DNA of 6,646 nucleotides from Nitrospirota bacterium (GTDB lineage Bacteria; Nitrospirota; Thermodesulfovibrionia; Thermodesulfovibrionales; JdFR-88), in NCBI GenBank assembly GCA_021825785.1, contig JAKAGP010000107.1, positions 1-6,646 of the forward strand, in the 5' to 3' direction. Shown here piece by piece: positions 1 through 5,342 of this stretch. The translations under genes were made by a program, and so were the position numbers. The notes beneath the pieces were generated by a model that did no database searches, was not told the DNA's origin, and was given only the letters and a program-made list of their open reading frames with translations. Numbering within the stretch: position 1 is the stretch's first letter; each line of letters opens with the position of its first letter.

Positions 1-1
1 G

Positions 2-118
2 CCGGAGCACTTCGGGGAAGAGGTTTTTGAAAAAATCGGGCCTGATGCGCCCGGCGAATCCGGCCACGCCGACGACGCCGCCGGAGCTGATGCAGTTTCC
101 ATCGAGAAAGGGGAATAA
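2..118 (+). CDS. 3' end of an upstream phage gene (partial)
   Basis: One frame is open from the window edge to a TAA at 116-118, encoding 38 residues that begin PEHFGEEVFEKIG and end in SIEKGE. The visible tail is acidic and rich in Gly, Ala and Asp, so it looks like a flexible C-terminus rather than a folded domain. Only 3 nt separate its stop from the tail tube ATG, and the SD of that gene lies within its last codons, so the two are probably co-transcribed and translationally coupled. In siphophage-like layouts the gene before the tail tube is often a neck or tail-terminator protein, but nothing visible here identifies it. The start lies outside the window. Confidence 0.7.
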   Translation, partial: PEHFGEEVFEKIGPDAPGESGHADDAAGADAVSIEKGE

Positions 119-121
119 GCA

Positions 122-1165
122 ATGTCCGTAACCGGAGTTGAATTAAAAGCGGCGGTAAAGAGGGCCACAGCGTGGGGCACAGCCGTTGCCTGCGGCGCAA
201 GCAATGGCGTTCTTATTAAACCGCACAGCATTAAGAAAAAAAGAAAAAACTACGTTGACGATTCGCTCGGCACATATTTCCCGCAGGACGCCGTAAACGC
301 TGAGATCGAGTGCTCCGGCGCACTGCCGATGTACCTGCGCTACGACTCTCTCGATCTGCTTATAGCCCTGGCAATGGGCTCCGTGGCCGGCGCGCCCGCG
401 CAGCAGGGAGCTACAACGGCGTATGCGCAAAGCTTCCTCCTGGCAAACAGCCTCAGTGGATATTTCGCCACGCTGATCCAGGACAATACGGTCAATATAG
501 ACGAATATACGTCTGTAAAAGTTTCCGGCTTCACGATCAAAGGCGATATCGGCAAGCCCGTGGAGATATCCTTTGACCTGATCGCGTACGACCGCATCAC
601 GGGGTCTGCCATAAACACGCTCTCTACGTTTGCGAACGTGACATACATGGAGACAAGCAACCGCGTCCTCTTTTCCCAGGGCGTTTACCGACTGAACAAT
701 CAGGGAGATGTTGCGCTGGCCTCCGCAAACGCAATCTATCCGTCTTCGTTCGAGCTTACGTTCAAGCGGAAGATGAAGGGGCTTTATACCGTGGCCGGGT
801 TTAACAATATAGACGAGCCATCCAGCGACGGCCTGCCAGGGGTGACATTGAAGCTCACATTCCCGCGCTATACCTCGAACGTCCAGCAGATGTTTGCGGA
901 CTGGGATAACACGCAGCAAAAGAAAATGGACCTTACGTTTACGGGCAAACAGATCGCAAGCCCGTATAACCGGAGCTTCCAAATCCAGCTACCTAACCTC
1001 CAGATCACCAGCGCGGACTTGCCGGTAAAACAAGGGATCATGGAAAGCCCGCTTGAGTTCGTGGCCCTGGGATGCCCCTCGGCCCCTGCCGGCATGACCG
1101 GAGTGACGGCTCCCTTTCAGATCAATGTCGTCAATCAGCAAAGCGCGAACGTATTAACGAGTTAA
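122..1165 (+). CDS. Phage tail tube (major tail) protein
   Basis: 347 residues, within the usual size range of the larger phage tail tube proteins. Such proteins polymerise into stacked rings forming the DNA conduit of the tail. Recognisable stretches are an N-terminal basic arm (residues 33-43, several Lys), a segment around YLRYDSLDLLIALAMGS (71-87), a motif around AYAQSFLLANSLSGYF (100-115) typical of tube proteins, and beta-rich strands such as SVKVSGFTIKGDIGKPVEIS (131-150). No signal peptide or membrane segment is visible. The ATG at 122 follows an AAAGGGG SD (107-113) at 8-nt spacing. Position supports the call: tube, then chaperone with frameshift, then tape measure is the classic long-tail gene order. 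The fold is inferred from sequence pattern and context, not from an alignment. Confidence 0.85.
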   Translation: MSVTGVELKAAVKRATAWGTAVACGASNGVLIKPHSIKKKRKNYVDDSLGTYFPQDAVNAEIECSGALPMYLRYDSLDLLIALAMGSVAGAPAQQGATTAYAQSFLLANSLSGYFATLIQDNTVNIDEYTSVKVSGFTIKGDIGKPVEISFDLIAYDRITGSAINTLSTFANVTYMETSNRVLFSQGVYRLNNQGDVALASANAIYPSSFELTFKRKMKGLYTVAGFNNIDEPSSDGLPGVTLKLTFPRYTSNVQQMFADWDNTQQKKMDLTFTGKQIASPYNRSFQIQLPNLQITSADLPVKQGIMESPLEFVALGCPSAPAGMTGVTAPFQINVVNQQSANVLTS

Positions 1166-1189
1166 CAAATCCGGCGTTTCCGGAATATC

Positions 1190-1197
1190 AAAGGAGG
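1190..1197 (+). promoter_or_regulatory. Strong Shine-Dalgarno for the 40-aa microprotein
   Basis: AAAGGAGG lies 8 nt upstream of the ATG at 1206. It is a near-perfect anti-SD match and is the main reason to treat the short frame that follows as a real gene. Confidence 0.75.
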
Positions 1198-1205
1198 TCT
1201 TGTAA

Positions 1206-1328
1206 ATGCATTACAAAAACGACTATACGCACTGCGGAAACCTTCTCCACGCCGAGGATGCTTTCGAAATCCCGCCCGTAACCCAGGAGGATTACGACCG
1301 GGCACAGACAGGGGAGGTCAAGAAGTAA
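1206..1328 (+). CDS. 40-residue phage microprotein of unknown function
   Basis: A short gene between the tube and chaperone genes encodes a 40-residue peptide starting MHYKNDYTHCGNLLHAEDAF and ending in a Lys pair. It is hydrophilic, with one Cys, several acidic residues and no membrane segment. Three features support it: an optimal SD 8 nt upstream, a stop (TAA 1326-1328) that shares its last A with the ATG of the chaperone, and its fit into an otherwise empty gap in a tight operon. The stop-start overlap implies translational coupling to the chaperone. I do not recognise the family. It could be a small structural or assembly factor, or a coupling peptide that sets chaperone output. Confidence 0.6.
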   Translation: MHYKNDYTHCGNLLHAEDAFEIPPVTQEDYDRAQTGEVKK

Positions 1329-1720
1329 TGGACATCTCCGCACTCTCCGACGATTACGTTGTAGAGGTCCCTTTCGGCGAGGACGCATTCGTCACCCTCC
1401 GTTATCTCTCCAGGGAGGAATCTCAGGCAATAGCCAGGCAATCCATGAAGCGCAAATGGGACCTGGACAAGAATACCGAAATTTTTGATTCCATCGAAAG
1501 CGCCAGGCTTATAGGCAGGGCCGTCGTGCGCGGCTGGCGCGGCATCGTGAAGGACGGCCAGGATTTTCCGTGCACGCCCGAAAACTGCGATTTCCTTATG
1601 ACGCGCTGCCATGAGTTCTTCAAGCTGGTAAACGAGACGTGCAATGACATCCGGGCGCTGATGAAGAAGAAGCAGGGGGAGACCTTAAAAAACTCCTTAT
1701 GCACATCCGGTGGCGCTTAG
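1328..1720 (+). CDS. Tail assembly chaperone, zero-frame product (gpG-like)
   Basis: 130 residues with the pattern of siphophage tail assembly chaperones: a beta-rich N-terminus with VVEVPFGEDAFVTLRYLSRE (11-30), a helical middle with LIGRAVVRGWRGIVKDG (61-77), a PCTPENCDFLM segment (81-91) and a helical C-terminal part with FKLVNETCNDIRALMKK (98-114). The family binds the tape measure protein and brings it to tube subunits during tail assembly, without entering the finished virion. The ATG shares its A with the upstream stop, and GGGGAGGT (1311-1318) lies 9 nt before it. The last eight codons lie beyond a frameshift site (1687-1693), so this is the short of two predicted products. Length and position immediately before the tape measure gene match gene G of lambda-like phages. 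Confidence 0.85.
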   Translation: MDISALSDDYVVEVPFGEDAFVTLRYLSREESQAIARQSMKRKWDLDKNTEIFDSIESARLIGRAVVRGWRGIVKDGQDFPCTPENCDFLMTRCHEFFKLVNETCNDIRALMKKKQGETLKNSLCTSGGA

Positions 1721-2001
1721 ACAATCCGGGTGTGCATTGCGAAACGTGCGAAAGCATAGAAGAAGTGGACGAGATAGAGCCGCCCTGCAAAACGCCGCAG
1801 GGCTGCCCGATCCCGCCGCTTACGCCAGATGCGCAAAGGCTCCAGGACATACGCATGCTTTTAACTGGCCTGAAGGAACTGGGGGCGGCCCCGATCATCC
1901 TGAAGACGTTTGCCGTATCCTTGGAGGATTTGAAGATGCTGGCGAGAGTTGAGCGTGAGGTGAAAGCTTTAACCAGGCCAAGGGAGGCGGGGAGAGAGTA
2001 A
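1328..2001 (+). CDS. Predicted G-T fusion chaperone made by -1 frameshifting
   Basis: Joining zero-frame codons 1328-1693 (residues 1-122, ending L-K-N) to the -1 frame from 1693 (starting L-L-M-H) gives a predicted 224-residue protein, the equivalent of lambda gpGT. C at 1693 is read twice. In this family a minority of ribosomes makes the long form, and the short-to-long ratio matters for tail assembly. The tape measure gene starts 2 bases after the fusion's stop, so ribosomes finishing the long form end next to the tape measure SD (GGAGAG, 1991-1996), which may couple the two. Confidence 0.8.
1674..1737 (+). promoter_or_regulatory. Programmed -1 ribosomal frameshift cassette
   Basis: Four elements are in order. 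An SD-like AGGGGGAG (1674-1681) could pair with 16S rRNA of the elongating ribosome. The heptamer AAAAAAC (1687-1693) is in phase as A AAA AAC, the canonical X XXY YYZ -1 slip site. A 5-nt spacer (1694-1698) follows. A stem-loop then pairs 1699-1710 with 1726-1737 over 12 bp with a single U-G pair and no bulge. The zero-frame stop TAG (1718-1720) lies in the 15-nt loop (1711-1725). Slipping moves ribosomes into a frame open to 2001. The architecture parallels the E. coli dnaX signal, and the location matches the frameshift shared by tail chaperone genes of long-tailed phages. Efficiency cannot be judged from sequence alone. Confidence 0.88.
1693..2001 (+). CDS. Tail chaperone -1 frame extension (T domain)
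   Basis: After slippage, reading resumes at 1693 and adds 102 residues, ending at TAA 1999-2001. An internal ATG at 1699 exists but is a poor start: the nearest SD-like sequence is 17 nt away and the ATG is the first three bases of a 12-bp stem. Expression by frameshift is therefore far more likely than independent initiation. The segment has four cysteines, spaced C-x2-C-x12-C-x5-C (fusion residues 138, 141, 154, 160), resembling a zinc-binding knuckle, followed by a helical, charged C-terminal half. In lambda the T part binds the tape measure protein. The Cys4 arrangement and the zinc idea are mine, not a recognised domain call. Confidence 0.8.
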   Translation, partial: LLMHIRWRLDNPGVHCETCESIEEVDEIEPPCKTPQGCPIPPLTPDAQRLQDIRMLLTGLKELGAAPIILKTFAVSLEDLKMLARVEREVKALTRPREAGRE

Positions 2002-2002
2002 T

Positions 2003-4252
2003 ATGGCGGCTGACATCAAGATAGTCATAACGGCGGTGGACGAGACCAGCGGGGTGCTGCAACGCATCCAGGCGGAAGCCGCGCAGCTCCAGGAGACCAC
2101 GGCCGGGCTTGCCGGGGCGACAGGCAGCCTTGGGACGAGCGTTCAGAATGCAACCGGCCTGGTGGACCCTTACGGCCGCAGCATAAGCTCCGCATCCAGT
2201 GAGCTGGGCGGCATGGCGGAAAACACCAGCGATGCCGTCAGCGGGATGGGGGATTTCGTTGCCGGGGCCGGATCGGCCGGCGCGGCGGCTCAAAGCGCCA
2301 CGCCTTACATCACGGACCTTTCGCACACACTGCGCACGGTGGCAACCTTCATGGTGCCATTTGCCATCGTTGAAGGGTTTAAAGCGGCAGAACAAGCCGC
2401 GATTGGTTTCAGCGATGCCATGAATCAGGTAGGCACGCTTGTCCATGGCAATCAGGCCCTTATGCAGCAATGGGGTGAACAGATTTTACAGCTTGCGCCC
2501 CAGCTCGGGCGTCTGCCCGAGGACCTGGCGAAGGGATTGTACGAAGTGCTTTCAGTCGATACGCCCGTCAATGACGCGATGCAGATGCTTGCCCAATCGT
2601 CCAAGGCGGCCACCGCAGGTCAGGCGGACCTTTTCCAGACCGTTCAGCTTCTTGGCGGCACGATGCACGCCTACGGTCTGACCATCAAGGACGTGGAAAG
2701 CATCTCCGATACTTTTTTTGAGGGTATCCGGAACGGCAGTATCCGGCTGGCCGATCTGACGCAATCGCTGGGCGCTGTGCTGCCTTACTCCGCTCAATTG
2801 GGAATCAGTCTTGATCAGGTTACCTCTGCAATCGTCACTCTCACCAACGCCGGGTATCAGCCCGCCATCGCCATGACCGGCTTGAAAGAACTCTTTGTTG
2901 ATCTCATCGAGTCTGAGGAGAAATTCAAGAACGTAGGCATAGATATCCTTGCCGATGCCAAATCGGGCGGCATTACGAAGGTTATCGAGGACCTGCAAAA
3001 GGCAACGGGCGGCAACGTGGAGGCGATGAAGGCATTCATACCGAATATCCGCGCCCTTGGCCCGGCCCTCACCCTTGCCGGCACGAATGCGCAAGCGTTC
3101 ACCCAGCATCTGGATGAGATGAAGCAAAAGGCCGGAGAAACTAACATCGCCTTCCAGACAATGATGTCAGGCGCGGGCGGCGCATCCAAGGAGTTTTCGG
3201 CGTCCCTGAAAGACCTGGAAGTCGCGGCCGGCAACGCCTGGAACCCACAGCCGATTGAGGAGTTCGGCACCGCCGTGGCGCAGGCGCTCACGGGCGCGAT
3301 CAATTACCTCTCTCAATTTGGCTCTGACATCGGCCGGAATGTAAGCGATATGGTGGCCGACCTGACGCATGCGGCAGACGTGGCACAGGATTTCGAACAG
3401 CGGGCCGGCCAAACAATCGAACGTATGGCGACGAATTGGGGAACCGGCTTTCAGGAGATCGAACAGGGGGCCTCCGGCGCTGTGACAAGCCTTGTTAATG
3501 ACTGGGAAACCGGCTTCCAAGAGATCGAGCAGGAAATCAGCAGTTTCGCATCTAAAGCGTATGATTCCGGCAAAGCCTTGATAGAGGAATTTGCCCAGGG
3601 AATAGAATCGGCCGCCGGAAAGGCATACAATGCCGTGAAATCCGTAGTGGATAGCATCTCTAATTTGCTTCCCCATTCGCCCGCCAAGGAAGGGCCGCTT
3701 TCAAACCTTGATGAGGTCGGCCCAGGCCTTATAAACACCGTTGCTGACGGAGTGGAAGGGGCTGCCCCTCACCTGGTGGACGTGGTAAACAGCGTGGCGA
3801 ACGACCTGAACCAGGCGTTGGGTTTCGATGACAGCGGTGCCGACGGCAGCGGAGGCTCTTCAGGCAGCCGGAGCGGAGGTTTAGGCGGGTCCTCCACCAT
3901 CGAGGACCTGCTGCAAGGCTACGCCGACGCCATGAGCAATCTGGCATTCGACAAGACCGTGGGCGCGTCGGATGATCTTTCCCTTCTGGGCATCAACTCA
4001 TATCAGGCCCAGGCATCTGCCTATGAACGCTTTCTGGATAATCCGCTCTTCCTGGCTGCTGCCGGAGGAAATGGCAGCTCAGGAGGCGGCGGGGGAGGCA
4101 TAAACATCAATTTCGGCGAGATCGTGATCAATGGCGCAAACACCAACGATCCGGTAGATATGGCAAACCAGTTCGACGCCGCAGTCGCGGACAAGATAAA
4201 GCGCGGTACCAGCGAGATTCCGGCCGCGCTGAACTCGATAGGCATCAAATGA
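2003..4252 (+). CDS. Phage tail tape measure protein
   Basis: 749 residues. The protein spans the tail lumen during assembly and sets tail length. At roughly 0.15 nm per residue, an established rule of thumb, it would specify a tail near 110 nm. Residues 1-100 are Ala/Gly/Ser-rich and helical. From about 139 (MNQVGTLVHG) to 300 there is a core of the TP901-1 type, including GLTIKDVESISDTFFEGIRN (from about 225), QSLGAVLPYSAQLGIS and the LTNAGYQPAIAMTGLKELF motif. A 22-residue tandem repeat occupies 478-521. PHSPAKEGPLS (557-567) is a motif seen in many tape measure C-terminal regions. Gly/Ser linkers lie near 609-632 and 688-700, and the last part resembles the beta strand plus helix that often ends these proteins. 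The hydrophobic stretch near residue 110 is short. SD GGAGAG (1991-1996) precedes the ATG by 6 nt. Confidence 0.95.
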   Translation: MAADIKIVITAVDETSGVLQRIQAEAAQLQETTAGLAGATGSLGTSVQNATGLVDPYGRSISSASSELGGMAENTSDAVSGMGDFVAGAGSAGAAAQSATPYITDLSHTLRTVATFMVPFAIVEGFKAAEQAAIGFSDAMNQVGTLVHGNQALMQQWGEQILQLAPQLGRLPEDLAKGLYEVLSVDTPVNDAMQMLAQSSKAATAGQADLFQTVQLLGGTMHAYGLTIKDVESISDTFFEGIRNGSIRLADLTQSLGAVLPYSAQLGISLDQVTSAIVTLTNAGYQPAIAMTGLKELFVDLIESEEKFKNVGIDILADAKSGGITKVIEDLQKATGGNVEAMKAFIPNIRALGPALTLAGTNAQAFTQHLDEMKQKAGETNIAFQTMMSGAGGASKEFSASLKDLEVAAGNAWNPQPIEEFGTAVAQALTGAINYLSQFGSDIGRNVSDMVADLTHAADVAQDFEQRAGQTIERMATNWGTGFQEIEQGASGAVTSLVNDWETGFQEIEQEISSFASKAYDSGKALIEEFAQGIESAAGKAYNAVKSVVDSISNLLPHSPAKEGPLSNLDEVGPGLINTVADGVEGAAPHLVDVVNSVANDLNQALGFDDSGADGSGGSSGSRSGGLGGSSTIEDLLQGYADAMSNLAFDKTVGASDDLSLLGINSYQAQASAYERFLDNPLFLAAAGGNGSSGGGGGGININFGEIVINGANTNDPVDMANQFDAAVADKIKRGTSEIPAALNSIGIK
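3434..3565 (+). repeat. Tandem 22-residue repeat inside the tape measure gene
   Basis: Two adjacent 66-bp units, 3434-3499 and 3500-3565, encode NWGTGFQEIEQ plus 11 residues and DWETGFQEIEQ plus 11 residues. The first 11 residues match at 9 positions. At the DNA level the matching parts differ at synonymous sites (for example CAG/CAA, GAA/GAG), so the duplication is old or under protein-level selection. 22 residues is a multiple of the 11-residue pattern common in tape measure repeats. Confidence 0.75.
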
Positions 4253-4320
4253 AAAATATCGCTTTCATAAGATGGGCTCGCAAACAGGTCCTCAGGGGCT
4301 GGGCATATTCAAGGTGGTAA
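4249..4320 (+). other. Short overlapping frame at the tape measure stop (23 codons)
   Basis: An ATGA overlap places an ATG at 4249 inside the tape measure stop (TGA 4250-4252). This frame reads MKNIAFIRWARKQVL and then eight more residues to a TAA at 4318-4320. It covers exactly the region where DUF1834 proteins normally have an N-terminal helix, but in a different frame from the DUF1834 body. It may be the displaced true N-terminus of that gene after a one-base deletion, a coupling leader, or chance. There is no good SD before it. Confidence 0.25.
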
Positions 4321-4694
4321 AGACCTACGCCGGGGAGATGGCCGGGGAGGTCGAGCAGCTTCCTATCCAGTTCCCCGCTTCCTTTGTTGCCTATAGCGGC
4401 TCAAAGTACGAGTGGGTTGATACGAAGACCTGGCTGGAAACGGCGTCCTTTACCGTACTTGTGTGTGCAAAGAACCTCCGGACGGCGCTGGACGTAAACG
4501 AGGCCGTAAGGACGGACCCGAACACGGGCGCGTATGTGCTTTTAAATAATGTGCTGCCCGCTCTTGCGTACAAGGATTTCGGCCTCGCGATGCAGGAGCT
4601 TAAGCCGGTGGACGTCCGGCTCCTCGTTATCACGAAGACCACCGCGATCTACGGCATCGAGTTCCAGGCGGCTTTCGACAGAGATTACGTATGA
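4272..4694 (+). CDS. DUF1834 / Mu gp37-like tail protein
   Basis: 140 residues with the DUF1834 pattern: a strand and turn GIFKVVKTYAGEM (11-23), then FPASFVAYSGSKYEW (34-48), TWLETASFTVLVCAKNLR (53-70), GAYVLLNNVLPALA (86-99) and a terminal strand IYGIEFQAAFDRDY (126-139). The family occurs in Mu-like phages and many prophages, and its position there suggests a role in tail completion, but function is inferred. The ATG at 4272 is the only reasonable in-frame ATG before the conserved part, yet it lacks an SD and lies 19 nt after the tape measure stop. The frame is open upstream only to 4242. The usual N-terminal helix of about 15 residues is missing, so the start may be misplaced or the gene may carry a frameshift. 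In Mu this family lies upstream of the tube gene, not after the tape measure. Confidence 0.8.
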   Translation: MGSQTGPQGLGIFKVVKTYAGEMAGEVEQLPIQFPASFVAYSGSKYEWVDTKTWLETASFTVLVCAKNLRTALDVNEAVRTDPNTGAYVLLNNVLPALAYKDFGLAMQELKPVDVRLLVITKTTAIYGIEFQAAFDRDYV

Positions 4695-4709
4695 CCGTGG
4701 AACCATAGA

Positions 4710-4716
4710 AGGGAGG
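4710..4716 (+). promoter_or_regulatory. Shine-Dalgarno that decides a TTG start
   Basis: AGGGAGG ends 6 nt before TTG at 4723. No ATG or GTG lies at suitable spacing in this frame, so this site identifies TTG as the start of the 56-residue membrane peptide. Confidence 0.75.
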
Positions 4717-4722
4717 CAAACC

Positions 4723-4893
4723 TTGAAAAACTGGAAGACGACTTTAGCGGGGGCTCTGGCGGGCGGCGTGGTTGCGATAGCGCCGCTTGTGCAGAGCGGC
4801 CATATAGACGTGCTGCAAACGGTAGTGGGTTTCCTTATCGCGTTCCTGGGCTTCTTTGCCAAGGACCACGACGTGACCGGAACCGGCGCGTAA
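4723..4893 (+). CDS. Small two-helix phage membrane protein, TTG start
   Basis: 56 residues starting MKNWKTTLAG if TTG initiates. Two hydrophobic segments (about 8-24 and 33-47, the latter with VVGFLIAFLGFF) are separated by a short polar turn with SGHID. A polar tail, AKDHDVTGTG, recalls an FAKD-x-x-VTG ending I associate with small phage proteins of unknown function. The N-terminal Lys residues and hairpin topology are compatible with a small holin or inner-membrane protein, but no endolysin gene is visible nearby, so holin is only a possibility. The frame extends back into the DUF1834 gene, but that extension overlaps real coding sequence and the SD points to 4723. Confidence 0.7.
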   Translation: MKNWKTTLAGALAGGVVAIAPLVQSGHIDVLQTVVGFLIAFLGFFAKDHDVTGTGA

Positions 4894-4922
4894 ATCTTGA
4901 AAAGAAAGGAGGTGCTGAATCA

Positions 4923-5210
4923 ATGACTACTTTAGGCATCATCAGCCTGGTGGAAAGTGCCATTCCGCAGCTCGTAAAGATCGCTGAGGGGCTTTTCCAC
5001 TGGAAACAGTCCTCCGGGGCGGACAAGAAACAGTTCGTCACCGGAACTATCCAGGGCGTGATAAACCAGATCGATCAGAGTTCGACTGGCGGCCAAAAGA
5101 ATACGTGGGACAAGCTGGCCCCCATAGTATCGGACATCATTGACGATACGGCGGCGGTAATATTCCCTCCGACTGCGGCCACGCCGGACCAGAGTAAACC
5201 GGCTGCGTAA
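4923..5210 (+). CDS. 95-residue phage protein of unknown function
   Basis: An optimal SD (AAAGGAGGTG, 4905-4914) lies 8 nt before the ATG. The N-terminal part has an amphipathic to hydrophobic helix with LVESAIPQLVKIAEGLF (9-25), then a polar stretch with SGADKKQFVTGTIQGVINQ (31-49), a third helix with LAPIVSDIIDDTAAVIF (65-81) and a Pro/Ala-rich tail. No clear membrane span or catalytic motif is visible. It follows the small membrane protein after a 29-nt gap, and the two likely form a pair. I do not recognise a characterised family. Reading continues in frame past its stop for a further 43 codons (5211-5339) with plausible composition, noted separately. Confidence 0.75.
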   Translation: MTTLGIISLVESAIPQLVKIAEGLFHWKQSSGADKKQFVTGTIQGVINQIDQSSTGGQKNTWDKLAPIVSDIIDDTAAVIFPPTAATPDQSKPAA

Positions 5211-5338
5211 GTCTTAAGACCTCCCTTACGCGACGGTTTTACCCTGCCCTCCGCGTATATCTCAATGCGGCAGGCGCTACAGGCCGCGAGAGAGAAACAC
5301 GGGGGGCAGGGCAAGCCCGTTATCAAAAAAGGAGAATC
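5211..5338 (+). promoter_or_regulatory. Intercistronic region with potential stem structure
   Basis: This 128-nt gap is longer than any other between genes here. It opens with a perfect 10-bp palindrome GTCTTAAGAC (5211-5220). CCCTGCCCTCC (5242-5252) can pair with 5301-5311 over 11 bp with one G-U. Inside that, GCGGC (5267-5271) pairs with GCCGC (5283-5287). The structure ends 17 nt before the SD AAAGGAG (5328-5334) of the next gene. It could be a 5' leader, a processing site or a remnant of coding sequence. No convincing promoter or U-tract terminator is visible. Confidence 0.35.
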
Positions 5339-5342
5339 ATGA
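5265..5342 (+). CDS. Possible 25-residue basic peptide (doubtful)
   Basis: An ATG at 5265 opens a frame reading MRQALQAAREKHGGQG and then nine residues, ending at a TGA (5340-5342) that overlaps the ATG of the next gene. No SD precedes it and it lies inside the stem described for 5242-5311. The same frame is also the in-frame continuation of the 95-residue gene beyond its stop. It may be a coupling leader, an ex-C-terminus or chance. Confidence 0.2.
   Translation: MRQALQAAREKHGGQGKPVIKKGES

Noticed and set aside
143..982. 279-codon open frame on the - strand across the tail tube gene
   Set aside because: It lies fully antisense to a well-supported gene, has no SD or family resemblance, and its Arg/Cys-rich composition is typical of a shadow frame.
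1170..1184. TCCGG/CCGGA hairpin after the tail tube gene as a terminator
   Set aside because: It has only 5 bp and no T-tract, and lies just before a strong SD of a co-directional gene.
1699..2001. Independent gene starting at ATG 1699
   Set aside because: The ATG has no SD at proper spacing and is buried in the 12-bp stem. The frame is better explained as a -1 frameshift extension.
1895..2470. 191-codon - strand frame over the chaperone/tape measure junction
   Set aside because: It is antisense to two supported genes and rich in Arg, Gly, His and Cys, as expected from reading GC-rich codons backwards.
2552..3127. 191-codon - strand frame inside the tape measure gene
   Set aside because: It is a shadow of the conserved tape measure core with no independent start signal.
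4549..4722. N-terminal extension of the 56-residue membrane protein back to ATG 4549
   Set aside because: It would overlap the conserved DUF1834 C-terminus with an Arg/Ser-rich shadow sequence. The SD at 4710-4716 indicates the TTG at 4723.
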